Source of the DNA: Anaerolineae bacterium | GTDB taxonomy: Bacteria; Chloroflexota; Anaerolineae; J102 | Direction: 5' to 3' | Length of the DNA: 6,661 bases | NCBI GenBank assembly: GCA_015493675.1 | Contig: WGCR01000152.1 | Span: 1-6,661 of the forward strand | Notes under the pieces: model-generated | Databases searched by the model: none | Seen by the model: the letters and a program-made list of their open reading frames with translations, nothing else | What the model was told of the DNA's origin: nothing | Program-made: the position numbers and the translations under genes | Part shown: piece by piece, positions 1 to 6,611 of the stretch | Layout: every line of letters begins with the position of its first letter | Position numbering within the stretch: the first letter of the stretch is position 1

Positions 1-48
1 ACCGAATGCTATTCGGCCAGTGCGCCCCAATTTTGGAACGCACCCTGG
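1..48. repeat. Two adjacent inverted repeats at left edge, possible dispersed intergenic repeat
   Basis: Bases 2-7 (CCGAAT) and 11-16 (ATTCGG) form a perfect 6-bp stem around a 3-base loop. Directly beside it, bases 17-48 fold into a longer imperfect hairpin: CCAG+TGCG (17-24) pairs with CGCA (39-42) and CTGG (45-48), CCA (27-29) pairs with TGG (34-36), with a CC/AA internal loop and a CC bulge. Neither is followed by a T-run on either strand, so they are not ordinary intrinsic terminators. The arrangement resembles a REP- or MITE-type intergenic repeat lying downstream of glyQS, but only one copy is visible here and it may extend past the window edge. The pairing is seen directly; the dispersed-repeat reading is inference. 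Confidence 0.4.
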
Positions 49-68
49 CAATCTTCGTGATTTCGGTG

Positions 69-98
69 AACGATCTGGAATCGTGAATCGTTTTTTTT
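69..98 (+). terminator. Weak hairpin plus T-run facing the glyQS 3' end
   Basis: AACGAT (69-74) can pair with ATCGTT (87-92), which runs straight into a tract of eight T (91-98). This would be an intrinsic terminator for plus-strand transcription entering from the left of the window, converging on glyQS. The stem is only 6 bp with a 12-base loop and moderate GC, and an alternative 5-bp stem (70-74 with 80-84) competes, so it is a weak candidate. In the glyQS direction the tract reads as A's, so it would not terminate glyQS. Confidence 0.25.
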
Positions 99-3084
99 AG
101 AACCCGCGCAGCTTGGTCAGATCGGCCAGGCCCGCGGGCAGGGCGGCGATGCGCTGCACCAACGCCAGCCGCGCGGCCCGCAGCGCCGGGTCGTCGGCCA
201 TGACCAGGACGTTCTCGAAGAAGGCGTTGATGGGGGCTTGCAGGTCGCGCAGGATTTCGATGAGCGCGGGCATGTCGCGGCGGGCCGCCAGTTTTGCGCC
301 CGCGGCTTCGTACGCGGCATGGAGTTCGCGGGTGGCGGGCTCTACGTAGGCGTCCGGGTTGAGCTCGTAGGTCTCCTCCAGCTTGCGCACGATGCGCTTG
401 GTGCGGGCGTACGCGGTGAACGCGTCCTCCCACCAGGGTTGCTGCACGGCCTGGGCCAGGGCGGCCACCCCGTCCAGCGCCCGAGCCGGGTTCCACGCCT
501 GCTCGGCCAGCACCGCGTCCACCACATCGTGAGGATAACCCTCGTCGCGCAGGGCCACATAGAGGCGTTTGGCGATGAAATCCATCACCTCGGCCAGCAC
601 GTCGTCGGAGACGGCCACGGGCTGCAGCCGGGCCGCGACCTTCAGGCCCTCGCGGATGTCGAAATCCCGGCCCGAGGTCATGAGCGTTTGCACCAACGCC
701 AGGGCCGCGCGGCGCAGGCCAAAGGGATCAGCCGTGCTCTTGGGCGCCAGGCCCACCGCGAACAGCCCCACCAGGCTATCCAGCCGGTCGGCGATGTTCA
801 GGGCCAGGCCCGCGGGGCTCAGGGGGGCCTCGGGCTTGACGATGTATTGCTCGCGAATGGCCCGGGCGACCTCGGGCGGTTCGCCGCTGTCCAGCGCGTA
901 GACCTCGCCCATGACGCCTTGCAGCGAGGTCATCTCCACCACCATGCTGGTGGCTAGATCCGCCTTGCTCAGGGCGGCGGCGCGGGCGGCCGCGGCTTTC
1001 TCCTCGGGGCTCAGGCCCAGCAGGTCGGCCACCGCGGGCGTGAGTTGCTCCAGCCGATGCACTTTGTCCAGCATGGAGCCCAGCTTCTCCTGGAAGGTGA
1101 GCTTGGCCAGGTCGGGGTTGAAGCTGGCCAGGGGGCGTTTGCGGTCTTCTTTGACGAAATAGGCCGCGTCCGCGTAGCGGGCCCGGATCACAGCCTCGTT
1201 GCCCGCCCGCACCAGGTCGGGGTCCCGATCCTGGCCGTTGACGATGGTGATGAAGTGGGGCATGAGCTTGCCATCGGCATCCACCACCGGGAAGTAGCGC
1301 TGATGCTTCTTCATCACGGTGATGAGCACAGCCGCGGGCAGCGTCAGATACTCTGGCTCGAAATTTCCCAGCAGGGCGAAGGGCTGCTCCACCAGGTCGG
1401 TGACCTGCTCCAGCAGGGCGACGTCTTCGGGGACGGTTCCGCCCGCTTGGGCCGCGGCCTCTTTCAGTCCCTGGGAGATAAGGCGTTGTCGCTGATCCCG
1501 ATCGACGACTACGCCCGCACCCGCCATCTCGCCCAAATAGCTTTCAGCGTCGGGGATGGCGATCTCGGGGGAGCCGTGGGGTCGCAGACCGCGGGAGATG
1601 CGACCGCTGAGGTAGCCCGCGTATTCGAAGGGGACGACCCGCGGGCCGTAGAGTGCGGTCAGCCAGCGGATGGGGCGGCTGTACGCCACGTTGCTGGCGT
1701 TCCAGCGCATGGATTTGGTAAAACGAATGCCCGCGACCAGCTCCCGCAGGATGCCGGGCAGCAGTTCGTGGGTGGGGCGCCCCTCCACCTGTTTCACCGC
1801 GTAGACGTAGCGCTTGCCTCCCTCCTCGCGGATTTCCAAATCCTCCACCGCCACGCCTTTGCCCCGGGCGAAGCCCTGCGCAGCTTTAGTGGGATTGCCC
1901 TCTGCGTCGAAGGCCCGATCCGCGGGCGGGCCGCGGAATTCCTGCACTTCGGAGCTCTGTTGGGCCTGGAGTTTGCGCACGATGACGACGATGCGCCGCG
2001 GCGCGCCGGTGACGTACACCGAGTCATACTGCAATCGGGCTTCGTCCAGGGCCGCGAGGACGTTCTTTTGCAATTGGGCGATGGCGCTGGGAACTTCGTG
2101 GGGGGGCAGCTCCTCCACGCCGATCTCCAGCAGCAGGTCGGCCTCGGTCGCGCCCTCGGGCAGGGGCTCGGGCGCAGGGACGGCGGGCGGGGCGTATGCG
2201 GATGCGCGGGCGTCCCGCAGCGGAAATCCCGCGGCCTCGCGCTTGGCCACATAGGCCTCGGCCACCTGACGGGTCATGTCCCGCATACGGCGGAAGTAGC
2301 CCGCCCGCTCAGTGACGCCGATGGCCCCGCGCGTGTCCAGCAGGTTGAAAGTGTGAGAACAGCGCAACACGTAATCGTAAGCGGGCACCACCAGTTCCTT
2401 CTCGATGGCGTTGGTGAATTCAGCCTCGAATAGATCGTACATTTCCCGCAAGCGGTTGACGTCTGCGGTGTTGAAGGCGTACTCGCTGTGCTCGATCTCC
2501 TGGATTTTGAGGATGTCGCCGTAGCTGTGATGGTCGTCCCAGTGCAGATCCCACACCTCTTTCACGCTCTGGATGAACATGGCGATGCGCTCCAGTCCGT
2601 AAGTGATCTCCACGGAGACGGGATCGAGATCGAGGCCGCCGGCTTGCTGGAAGTAAGTGAACTGGGTGATCTCCAGGCCGTCCAGCCACACTTCCCAGCC
2701 CAGGCCCCAGGCTCCCAACGCTGGACTCTCCCAGTTGTCTTCCACGAACCGCACATCGTGCTTGTCCAGGTCGATGCCGATGGCCCGCAGGCTGTCCAGG
2801 TAGATTTCCTGCGGGTTGCCGGGGTCGGGTTTGAGGATGACCTGGTACTGGTGGTGCATCTGCATACGATTGGGATTTTCGGCGAAGCGGCCATCGTCGG
2901 GGCGGTAGCTTGGTTCGACATAGCCCACGGTCCAGGGCTCGGGCCCGAGGACGCGCAGGGTGGTGGCGGGGTTGGCGGTGCCCGCGCCGACTTTTTCGCT
3001 ATACGGCTGCCAGATGAGCGCGCCCTGCCGGGCCCAGAAGCGCTCCAGGCGGAAGATCATTTCTTGGAAGGTGGGTGGGGTCAT
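97..3084 (-). CDS. glyQS: Glycyl-tRNA synthetase, fused alpha and beta chains (single polypeptide)
   Basis: This enzyme attaches glycine to tRNA-Gly using ATP in the cytoplasm; it is the bacterial GlyQ/GlyS type, normally an alpha2-beta2 tetramer from two genes. Here one 995-residue chain carries both. Residues 1-290 are the class II catalytic alpha part, with WQPYSEKVGAGTANPAT (25-41), RVLGPEPW (44-51), RFVEDNWESPALGAWGLGWE (112-131), EITQFTYFQQ (138-147) and motif 3 EITYGLERIAMF (159-170). A Pro/Ala-rich linker spans about 291-315. The beta part opens at LLLEIGVEELPP (317-328) and includes MKKHQRYFPV (591-600), the degenerate HD-like region (DKVHRLEQL near 673, SKADLAT near 706), DPFGLRRAALALVQTL (786-801) and a C-terminal DALR-type anticodon-binding region ending FFENVLVMADDPALR. 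Usual separate lengths (about 300 + 690) sum to this size, so nothing is missing. The start at 3084 fits the family N-terminus (TFQEMI...FWARQG); no upstream in-frame ATG/GTG precedes the TAG at 3148-3150. No Shine-Dalgarno is visible. Fused forms are known in Chlamydiae and other lineages. Confidence 0.97.
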   Translation of the reverse strand: MTPPTFQEMIFRLERFWARQGALIWQPYSEKVGAGTANPATTLRVLGPEPWTVGYVEPSYRPDDGRFAENPNRMQMHHQYQVILKPDPGNPQEIYLDSLRAIGIDLDKHDVRFVEDNWESPALGAWGLGWEVWLDGLEITQFTYFQQAGGLDLDPVSVEITYGLERIAMFIQSVKEVWDLHWDDHHSYGDILKIQEIEHSEYAFNTADVNRLREMYDLFEAEFTNAIEKELVVPAYDYVLRCSHTFNLLDTRGAIGVTERAGYFRRMRDMTRQVAEAYVAKREAAGFPLRDARASAYAPPAVPAPEPLPEGATEADLLLEIGVEELPPHEVPSAIAQLQKNVLAALDEARLQYDSVYVTGAPRRIVVIVRKLQAQQSSEVQEFRGPPADRAFDAEGNPTKAAQGFARGKGVAVEDLEIREEGGKRYVYAVKQVEGRPTHELLPGILRELVAGIRFTKSMRWNASNVAYSRPIRWLTALYGPRVVPFEYAGYLSGRISRGLRPHGSPEIAIPDAESYLGEMAGAGVVVDRDQRQRLISQGLKEAAAQAGGTVPEDVALLEQVTDLVEQPFALLGNFEPEYLTLPAAVLITVMKKHQRYFPVVDADGKLMPHFITIVNGQDRDPDLVRAGNEAVIRARYADAAYFVKEDRKRPLASFNPDLAKLTFQEKLGSMLDKVHRLEQLTPAVADLLGLSPEEKAAAARAAALSKADLATSMVVEMTSLQGVMGEVYALDSGEPPEVARAIREQYIVKPEAPLSPAGLALNIADRLDSLVGLFAVGLAPKSTADPFGLRRAALALVQTLMTSGRDFDIREGLKVAARLQPVAVSDDVLAEVMDFIAKRLYVALRDEGYPHDVVDAVLAEQAWNPARALDGVAALAQAVQQPWWEDAFTAYARTKRIVRKLEETYELNPDAYVEPATRELHAAYEAAGAKLAARRDMPALIEILRDLQAPINAFFENVLVMADDPALRAARLALVQRIAALPAGLADLTKLRGF

Positions 3085-3087
3085 GGT

Positions 3088-3116
3088 GATTAAAGATTGA
3101 TGATTGATGATTAAAG
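3088..3116. repeat. Short TGAT-rich imperfect repeat abutting the glyQS start
   Basis: GATTAAAG occurs at 3088-3095 and again at 3109-3116, flanking a perfect tandem duplication of ATTGATG (3096-3102 and 3103-3109, sharing its last base with the second GATTAAAG). The block is AT-rich within otherwise GC-rich sequence and occupies the whole region just upstream of the glyQS start codon. Seen on the glyQS strand, it would be the last part of the 5' leader. Function unknown; it may simply be slippage-generated intergenic sequence. Confidence 0.5.
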
Positions 3117-3149
3117 GTTGTTTGGCGTGTGCGTGGTAAAGTCCCCGCT

Positions 3150-3155
3150 ATTTTA
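3150..3155 (-). promoter_or_regulatory. Candidate -10 element for glyQS
   Basis: On the minus strand the hexamer reads TAAAAT, a 5/6 match to TATAAT, preceded by ATG. It would give a leader of roughly 60 bases before the glyQS ATG. No convincing -35 lies 16-18 bases upstream; the sequence there is C/T-rich. It is the best minus-strand candidate in the intergenic region but rests on a single hexamer. Confidence 0.35.
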
Positions 3156-3181
3156 CATCATGTGGGCGGAAAAAGGGCAGT

Positions 3182-3209
3182 TTGAGAGGGAGGGGATTGG
3201 TGGTAGAAT
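3182..3209 (+). promoter_or_regulatory. Candidate sigma-70-type promoter of the lipoprotein gene
   Basis: TTGAGA at 3182-3187 (5/6 to TTGACA) and TAGAAT at 3204-3209 (5/6 to TATAAT) are separated by 16 bases, and TGG directly before TAGAAT supplies an extended -10 (TGn). Transcription would begin near 3216, giving a leader of about 33 bases that includes the ribosome binding site. It is the strongest promoter-like sequence in the window. Confidence 0.6.
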
Positions 3210-3234
3210 GATTAAGTTGTCCTTTGCATCACAC

Positions 3235-3243
3235 AGAAGGAGG
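3235..3243 (+). promoter_or_regulatory. Ribosome binding site of the lipoprotein gene
   Basis: AGAAGGAGG is a near-perfect Shine-Dalgarno sequence ending 5 bases before the ATG at 3249. It fixes that start and contrasts with the divergent glyQS gene, which has no visible Shine-Dalgarno. Confidence 0.85.
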
Positions 3244-3248
3244 CTCCC

Positions 3249-5573
3249 ATGACTACTGCATTCAAACGCTATATCACACTATCATTGGCATTGATGCTGC
3301 TGTTGTTGAGCTTGTTGGGGTGCAGCGATGCGGAGATCAAGGCAAAACGGGCGACCAGGGCGGCCCAAAAGAGACAAGACATCACTACTCCTGCCGCCAC
3401 GCCTGCTGCCGCACAATCGGCGAGCCCCACGGAAAAGGCTGAAGATGCGCCTGTTCCCACCGCCACGCCCACCTGGACGCCCGCCCCCACGGATACGCCC
3501 GTGGTTCTGGCGGGCAAGGGCCAGTGGTACGCCATCGACGCCATCTCCCACAGCGACAACGACGTGTTGGATGTGCTCGCGCTGCACCTGCTGCGGGCGC
3601 AGCGCACCGACCAGGGCCTGCTGCTGCGTATCGCCTTCGAGTACGAGGGGGACTCGGAGGTATCGATTACGGGCGGCGTGTCGCGCCGGGATATTCGTCT
3701 CACCGACGCCTCAAGCAATGACTATGAACTGCTGGATGGCGATCAGGCTGTCATTTTTCTGAATCCCAATGGTCACCGTTTTCGCCCCGGGGGCGGCGTG
3801 GCCGGGAACCTGCTTTTCCCCCTGCCCGAGGGCAAGGAGCCCTATACCCTCCATTTCCCCACCTACGAACCCATCGAGTTTCGGTTGGAGAAGAAAATGA
3901 AGCCTCCTCTGGCCGAGCTGAAGCCGGGCCACTACGCCATCGACCAGACGCTGCGTTCCAATGACGACCACCTGGCCCCCATCGCCCTGCGGGTGGATAG
4001 CGTGGAGGTGGGGGAGGAAGATGTCACCTTCCATGTGGCTTTTGTCAATACGGGCCGCCGCGGCTACGATGTCTCGGGCCCTGATGGCATGAACGACGCC
4101 TGGCTGATCGACGCGGAGCGCAATCAGTACGTCCCCATCGGCGCCAGCGACAATCTGGCTACGGGCATCGCGCCGCCCGATGGCTGGCAGCCGGGCCAGG
4201 CCCACGAGGGAACCATCACCTTCCCTCTGCCCACAGCGCCGGGTGCGCTGCACTTCACCTTCAGCTACTATCCCGCGGTCACCCTTACTTTCGACAAAAA
4301 GGGCTTGCAGGCGGCAGCCATCACCTCGCGCACGGGCGGGCCGCCTCCGGCCACGCCCACGCCCAAACCCTCTCAGGTGGCGTATCAAACTATCACCCAG
4401 ATGCTGGCCGCCCAGGCCCAGGCCATCCTGGATGGTAACGAAGAGGCCTACCTCGCCCCCTTCGCTCCCGATTTGCAGGAGGAGCAGCGGGCCATTTTCC
4501 GGCGTATGCAGCAGGTTCCCCTCAGCGGCTACGCGCTGGAGTTGAGCCCCAACGAGGACTTGCGGGGCGCGGACCAGGGTGAGATGCACCGGGTGAGCGT
4601 CTGGGGCCGCTACACCCTGAAAGGCATTCCCCAGGACAACGACTTCCGCTATACCGCGGACTACGATTTCGTGCGGCAGGGCGACTCGTGGCAGATCACG
4701 GCCGTCTACAACGACGACTTCACGCCCTTCTGGTTCCTGGGGGATGTGGTGGTGGACCATTCCCCGCACTTCCTTATCTTCACCCGGCCCGACACCGAGG
4801 CCCGCACTGCCACCCTGGCCCGGGAACTAGAGGCCGCTTACGACGATCTGCAAGGGAAAGGGCTGCCGGTGGAGCCCATGAACGTGGCCTTCTTCACCGG
4901 GCCCGAGGAAGACCTCCGTGACCTGACCGGGCGTGGGGGCACGCGGCTGCTGGGCCTGGCCGTAGCCCAATACAGCTTCGAAGAGAACAAGGTGCATGTG
5001 AACAGCCGCGCCTTTTTCATCAACGGCAAGGCCTTCGCCGAGCACGCCGATGATCTGGCCGCGAGCGAGCGGGCCGCCACTATCACCCACGAGATGGTGC
5101 ACCTGGCCCTGTCCAGGGAATCCCGCCCCTTCATCCCGCCCTGGCTCAGTGAAGGGCCGGCGGTGTACTACGCGGAGCAGGCGCCGCCCGAGAAGTTGCG
5201 CACGCTGATGACCGAAGGCCGGCTCAACGAGCTTTCGCTGGTGGATTTGACCGGCGCCGAAAGCCTGGGCGAGCACGATGTTCTGGGCACGACCGTGGGC
5301 TACGAGTATCTCTACTCAGGCGCGGCCATCACCTATCTCGTGCAGACATACGGTGAGGACAAGGTGATGGCCTTCTACCGGGCCTATTCGCAGGTTCCCG
5401 ACGCAGAACTGGCCGAGAAGTTCTCGGGCATGTTCGCCTCCATGTTTGCGAGCGCCCACATGTCGCAGATGGCCGAAGAAAAGACGCCCGCGTTCGTGCA
5501 GCAATACTTCGGCGTCAGTCTTGAGGAGCTGGACGCGGCTGTGAAGGCGTGGCTGGTGGAGATGACCAATTAG
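3249..5573 (+). CDS. Multidomain exported lipoprotein with C-terminal Peptidase-MA-like metalloprotease domain
   Basis: Probable membrane-anchored zinc metallopeptidase of 774 residues. Residues 1-25 are a lipoprotein signal peptide: basic K6/R7, a hydrophobic core, and lipobox LLGC with acceptor Cys25, so it should sit on the outer face of the cytoplasmic membrane. A Thr/Pro/Ala-rich linker (about 45-87, TPTWTPAPTDTP) follows. Residues about 92-214 and 228-350 look like two copies of one beta-rich domain, each starting YAID and ending in FPLP, L.F and a Y.P or Y-P-containing strand. After a second Pro/Thr linker (360-375), residues about 377-490 resemble an NTF2/SnoaL-like fold (AQAQAILDGNEEAYLAPF, then GDSWQITAVYND). 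The C-terminal domain (about 504-774) carries the zinc site HEMVH (614-618) and PPWLSEGPAVYYAE, whose Glu635 is the expected third ligand, as in gluzincins of the Peptidase MA family. All catalytic residues are present, so it is predicted active. Substrate unknown; the N-terminal domains may bind wall, glycan or protein. Divergent from glyQS with its own promoter. Confidence 0.85.
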   Translation: MTTAFKRYITLSLALMLLLLSLLGCSDAEIKAKRATRAAQKRQDITTPAATPAAAQSASPTEKAEDAPVPTATPTWTPAPTDTPVVLAGKGQWYAIDAISHSDNDVLDVLALHLLRAQRTDQGLLLRIAFEYEGDSEVSITGGVSRRDIRLTDASSNDYELLDGDQAVIFLNPNGHRFRPGGGVAGNLLFPLPEGKEPYTLHFPTYEPIEFRLEKKMKPPLAELKPGHYAIDQTLRSNDDHLAPIALRVDSVEVGEEDVTFHVAFVNTGRRGYDVSGPDGMNDAWLIDAERNQYVPIGASDNLATGIAPPDGWQPGQAHEGTITFPLPTAPGALHFTFSYYPAVTLTFDKKGLQAAAITSRTGGPPPATPTPKPSQVAYQTITQMLAAQAQAILDGNEEAYLAPFAPDLQEEQRAIFRRMQQVPLSGYALELSPNEDLRGADQGEMHRVSVWGRYTLKGIPQDNDFRYTADYDFVRQGDSWQITAVYNDDFTPFWFLGDVVVDHSPHFLIFTRPDTEARTATLARELEAAYDDLQGKGLPVEPMNVAFFTGPEEDLRDLTGRGGTRLLGLAVAQYSFEENKVHVNSRAFFINGKAFAEHADDLAASERAATITHEMVHLALSRESRPFIPPWLSEGPAVYYAEQAPPEKLRTLMTEGRLNELSLVDLTGAESLGEHDVLGTTVGYEYLYSGAAITYLVQTYGEDKVMAFYRAYSQVPDAELAEKFSGMFASMFASAHMSQMAEEKTPAFVQQYFGVSLEELDAAVKAWLVEMTN

Positions 5574-5659
5574 GCATGGTTCAGATCGTCCTTCCTGCAT
5601 CTTTACAATTTCAATGTGGTCAACGCCTGGCAAAGCGCGTCAAACGTACTCTGTCTTCA

Positions 5660-5711
5660 GGGGGTTCGCGTCTGCTGCGGCAGACCTCCCACCTCGCCTC
5701 CCGCTTTTTTT
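5660..5711 (+). terminator. Candidate terminator between convergent genes
   Basis: GTCTGC (5670-5675) and GCAGAC (5680-5685) form a perfect 6-bp stem around a TGCG loop. The stem can extend across a bulge by pairing GGGGG (5660-5664) with CTCCC (5686-5690, one G-T pair). A run of seven T (5705-5711) lies about 15-20 bases beyond, farther than in a classical intrinsic terminator. It sits 86 bases after the lipoprotein stop codon, facing the convergent regulator gene. On the minus strand no T-run follows the hairpin, so it is not evidently bidirectional. The remaining intergenic sequence (5574-5659, 5712-5725) shows nothing recognisable. Confidence 0.4.
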
Positions 5712-5725
5712 GCGTTCTTTCTTCT

Positions 5726-6019
5726 TCAGGTCAGGTTTAGAATCTCTTGCAGGGCCTGCACATGCGCGGCAAAGGCCCGGCGGCCCGCGGGCGTGGCCGC
5801 GATGTAAGTGCGGGGCTTACGGCCCACAAAGGCCTTTTCCACCGCCACATAGCCCGCATCCTCCAGCTTGCGCAGATGCACGCTGAGATTGCCGTCGGTG
5901 AGGGAGAGCATCTTGCGCAGGGCCACGAAATCGAGTTGGGCGTCAGCGGGCAGGGCTGTGAGCGCTGCCATGATCTGCAAGCGCACAGGCTGGTGAATAA
6001 TGGCGTCCAGGTTAGCCAC
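5726..6019 (-). CDS. Small winged-helix transcriptional regulator (HTH_34 / ArsR-like type)
   Basis: A 97-residue single-domain DNA-binding protein. The N-terminus (LDAIIHQPVRLQIMAAL, about 4-20) is the characteristic first helix. FVALRKMLSLTDGNLSVHLR (about 31-50) is the helix-turn-helix, with TDGNLSVHLRKLEDAGYV as the signature recognition-helix region. KAFVGRKPRTYIAATPAGRR forms the beta wing, followed by a C-terminal helix likely used for dimerisation. There is no ligand domain and no Cys-rich metal site. The start is GTG at 6019, supported by GGAGG (6026-6030) six bases upstream. It is the second gene of an operon, 3 bases after the membrane-protein gene, and its Shine-Dalgarno lies inside that gene's last codons. 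Members of this family are commonly encoded next to small membrane proteins or ABC transporters. Autoregulation of this operon is inferred from the dyad upstream of the first gene. Family assignment is confident; ligand and regulon are unknown. Confidence 0.9.
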   Translation of the reverse strand: MANLDAIIHQPVRLQIMAALTALPADAQLDFVALRKMLSLTDGNLSVHLRKLEDAGYVAVEKAFVGRKPRTYIAATPAGRRAFAAHVQALQEILNLT

Positions 6020-6022
6020 GAC

Positions 6023-6586
6023 TCACCTCCAGTTCCGGTACATATCCAGCCCGCTGAAAAACAGGGCGCCGCTGCCCAGAAACGCCATGATCAAATTGAC
6101 GTAGGCGGGAAGGAAAAGGTAGGAGAGAGTAGCAAGGGCCGTCACTCCAAGCCCGATCCAGACCAGGGGCCGCCACAGCCACAGGCCCATGACCACATAG
6201 CCGAACATGGCATAGATGGCAAAGAGTATGCTTATCAAAGTGCCGTCGCTGACGCCCGCCAGACCGAAAATGAGAAAGCCATACGTTAACCAGGCCAGCC
6301 AGAACCAGCCGATGCGGGCGTCAAGGCCGGGCCGCCGCACCCGCCGCGCCATTCTCCAGCCGATGAAGAAGGAGGCGATGACGCCCAATGCATCCATCAC
6401 GGCCCACATTTTTCCGGCCACATCGGGGGGCGCATATTGGTTGCCCAAAAATCCAACCAGCCACACTGCGGCCCAGATCATGAGATAGAGGGGGCCGCCG
6501 CCCTGGGCCAGGGCCCGGCGCGTCTGTTGCTGCACTTTTTCGATGGTCGCGAGATAATCCTGCGCTTCGTTTTTGTCAACAGTCAT
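6023..6586 (-). CDS. Uncharacterised six-helix integral membrane protein, operon partner of the regulator
   Basis: 187 residues, function not recognised. The N-terminal 30 residues are a soluble, partly amphipathic helix (DYLATIEKVQQQTRRALAQ) ending in GGG. About six hydrophobic segments follow: roughly 32-49, 60-77, 92-110, 115-136, 139-157 and 161-179. Basic residues after the second segment (RMARRVRRPGLDAR, 78-91) suggest a cytoplasmic loop and, with the charged N-terminus, an N-in/C-in topology. There is no ATPase, nuclease or catalytic motif. The start ATG at 6584-6586 has AGAGGA (6593-6598) six bases upstream. It ends 3 bases before the regulator, and its final codons TGG AGG TGA supply that gene's ribosome binding site, so translation is probably coupled. 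It could be a small transporter-like protein, an effector controlled by the regulator, or a membrane partner that senses a signal; the sequence does not decide. Confidence 0.8.
   Translation of the reverse strand: MTVDKNEAQDYLATIEKVQQQTRRALAQGGGPLYLMIWAAVWLVGFLGNQYAPPDVAGKMWAVMDALGVIASFFIGWRMARRVRRPGLDARIGWFWLAWLTYGFLIFGLAGVSDGTLISILFAIYAMFGYVVMGLWLWRPLVWIGLGVTALATLSYLFLPAYVNLIMAFLGSGALFFSGLDMYRNWR
6026..6030 (-). promoter_or_regulatory. Regulator ribosome binding site embedded in the upstream gene
   Basis: GGAGG on the minus strand, six bases before the GTG start at 6019. It overlaps the last Trp and Arg codons of the membrane-protein gene and decides the GTG start. The layout implies translational coupling of the two genes. 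Confidence 0.85.
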
Positions 6587-6592
6587 TGTAAG

Positions 6593-6598
6593 TCCTCT
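6593..6598 (-). promoter_or_regulatory. Ribosome binding site of the membrane-protein gene
   Basis: AGAGGA on the minus strand ends six bases before the ATG at 6584-6586 and supports that start. Confidence 0.75.
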
Positions 6599-6611
6599 GA
6601 GTTGGTGTGAT

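Noticed and set aside
91..98. Eight-T homopolymer at the glyQS stop codon as a frameshift or slippage site
   Set aside because: The tract only supplies part of the TAA stop and following sequence; the protein end matches the family C-terminus, so no frameshift is needed.
1045..2433. Long open reading frame (462 codons) on the plus strand opposite glyQS
   Set aside because: It is antisense to a fully recognisable synthetase, has His/Gly/Arg-rich composition typical of a shadow frame in GC-rich DNA, and shows no family motif or ribosome binding site of its own.
3088..3116. CRISPR-like direct repeats
   Set aside because: The units are 7-8 bases and adjacent, without unique spacers; this is a short tandem repeat.
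3085..3248. T-box riboswitch in front of glyQS
   Set aside because: T-box leaders occur upstream of glycyl-tRNA synthetases, but the interval is only 164 bases. I see no TGGNACCGCG-like T-box sequence, no specifier stem and no terminator hairpin with T-run on the minus strand.
3711..4769. 352-codon minus-strand frame opposite the lipoprotein gene
   Set aside because: Antisense shadow of a gene with a clear signal peptide and domain structure; its translation has no recognisable domain.
5316..5633. 105-codon minus-strand frame reaching into the convergent intergenic region
   Set aside because: Most of it overlaps the 3' end of the lipoprotein gene in antisense; no Shine-Dalgarno or recognisable domain.
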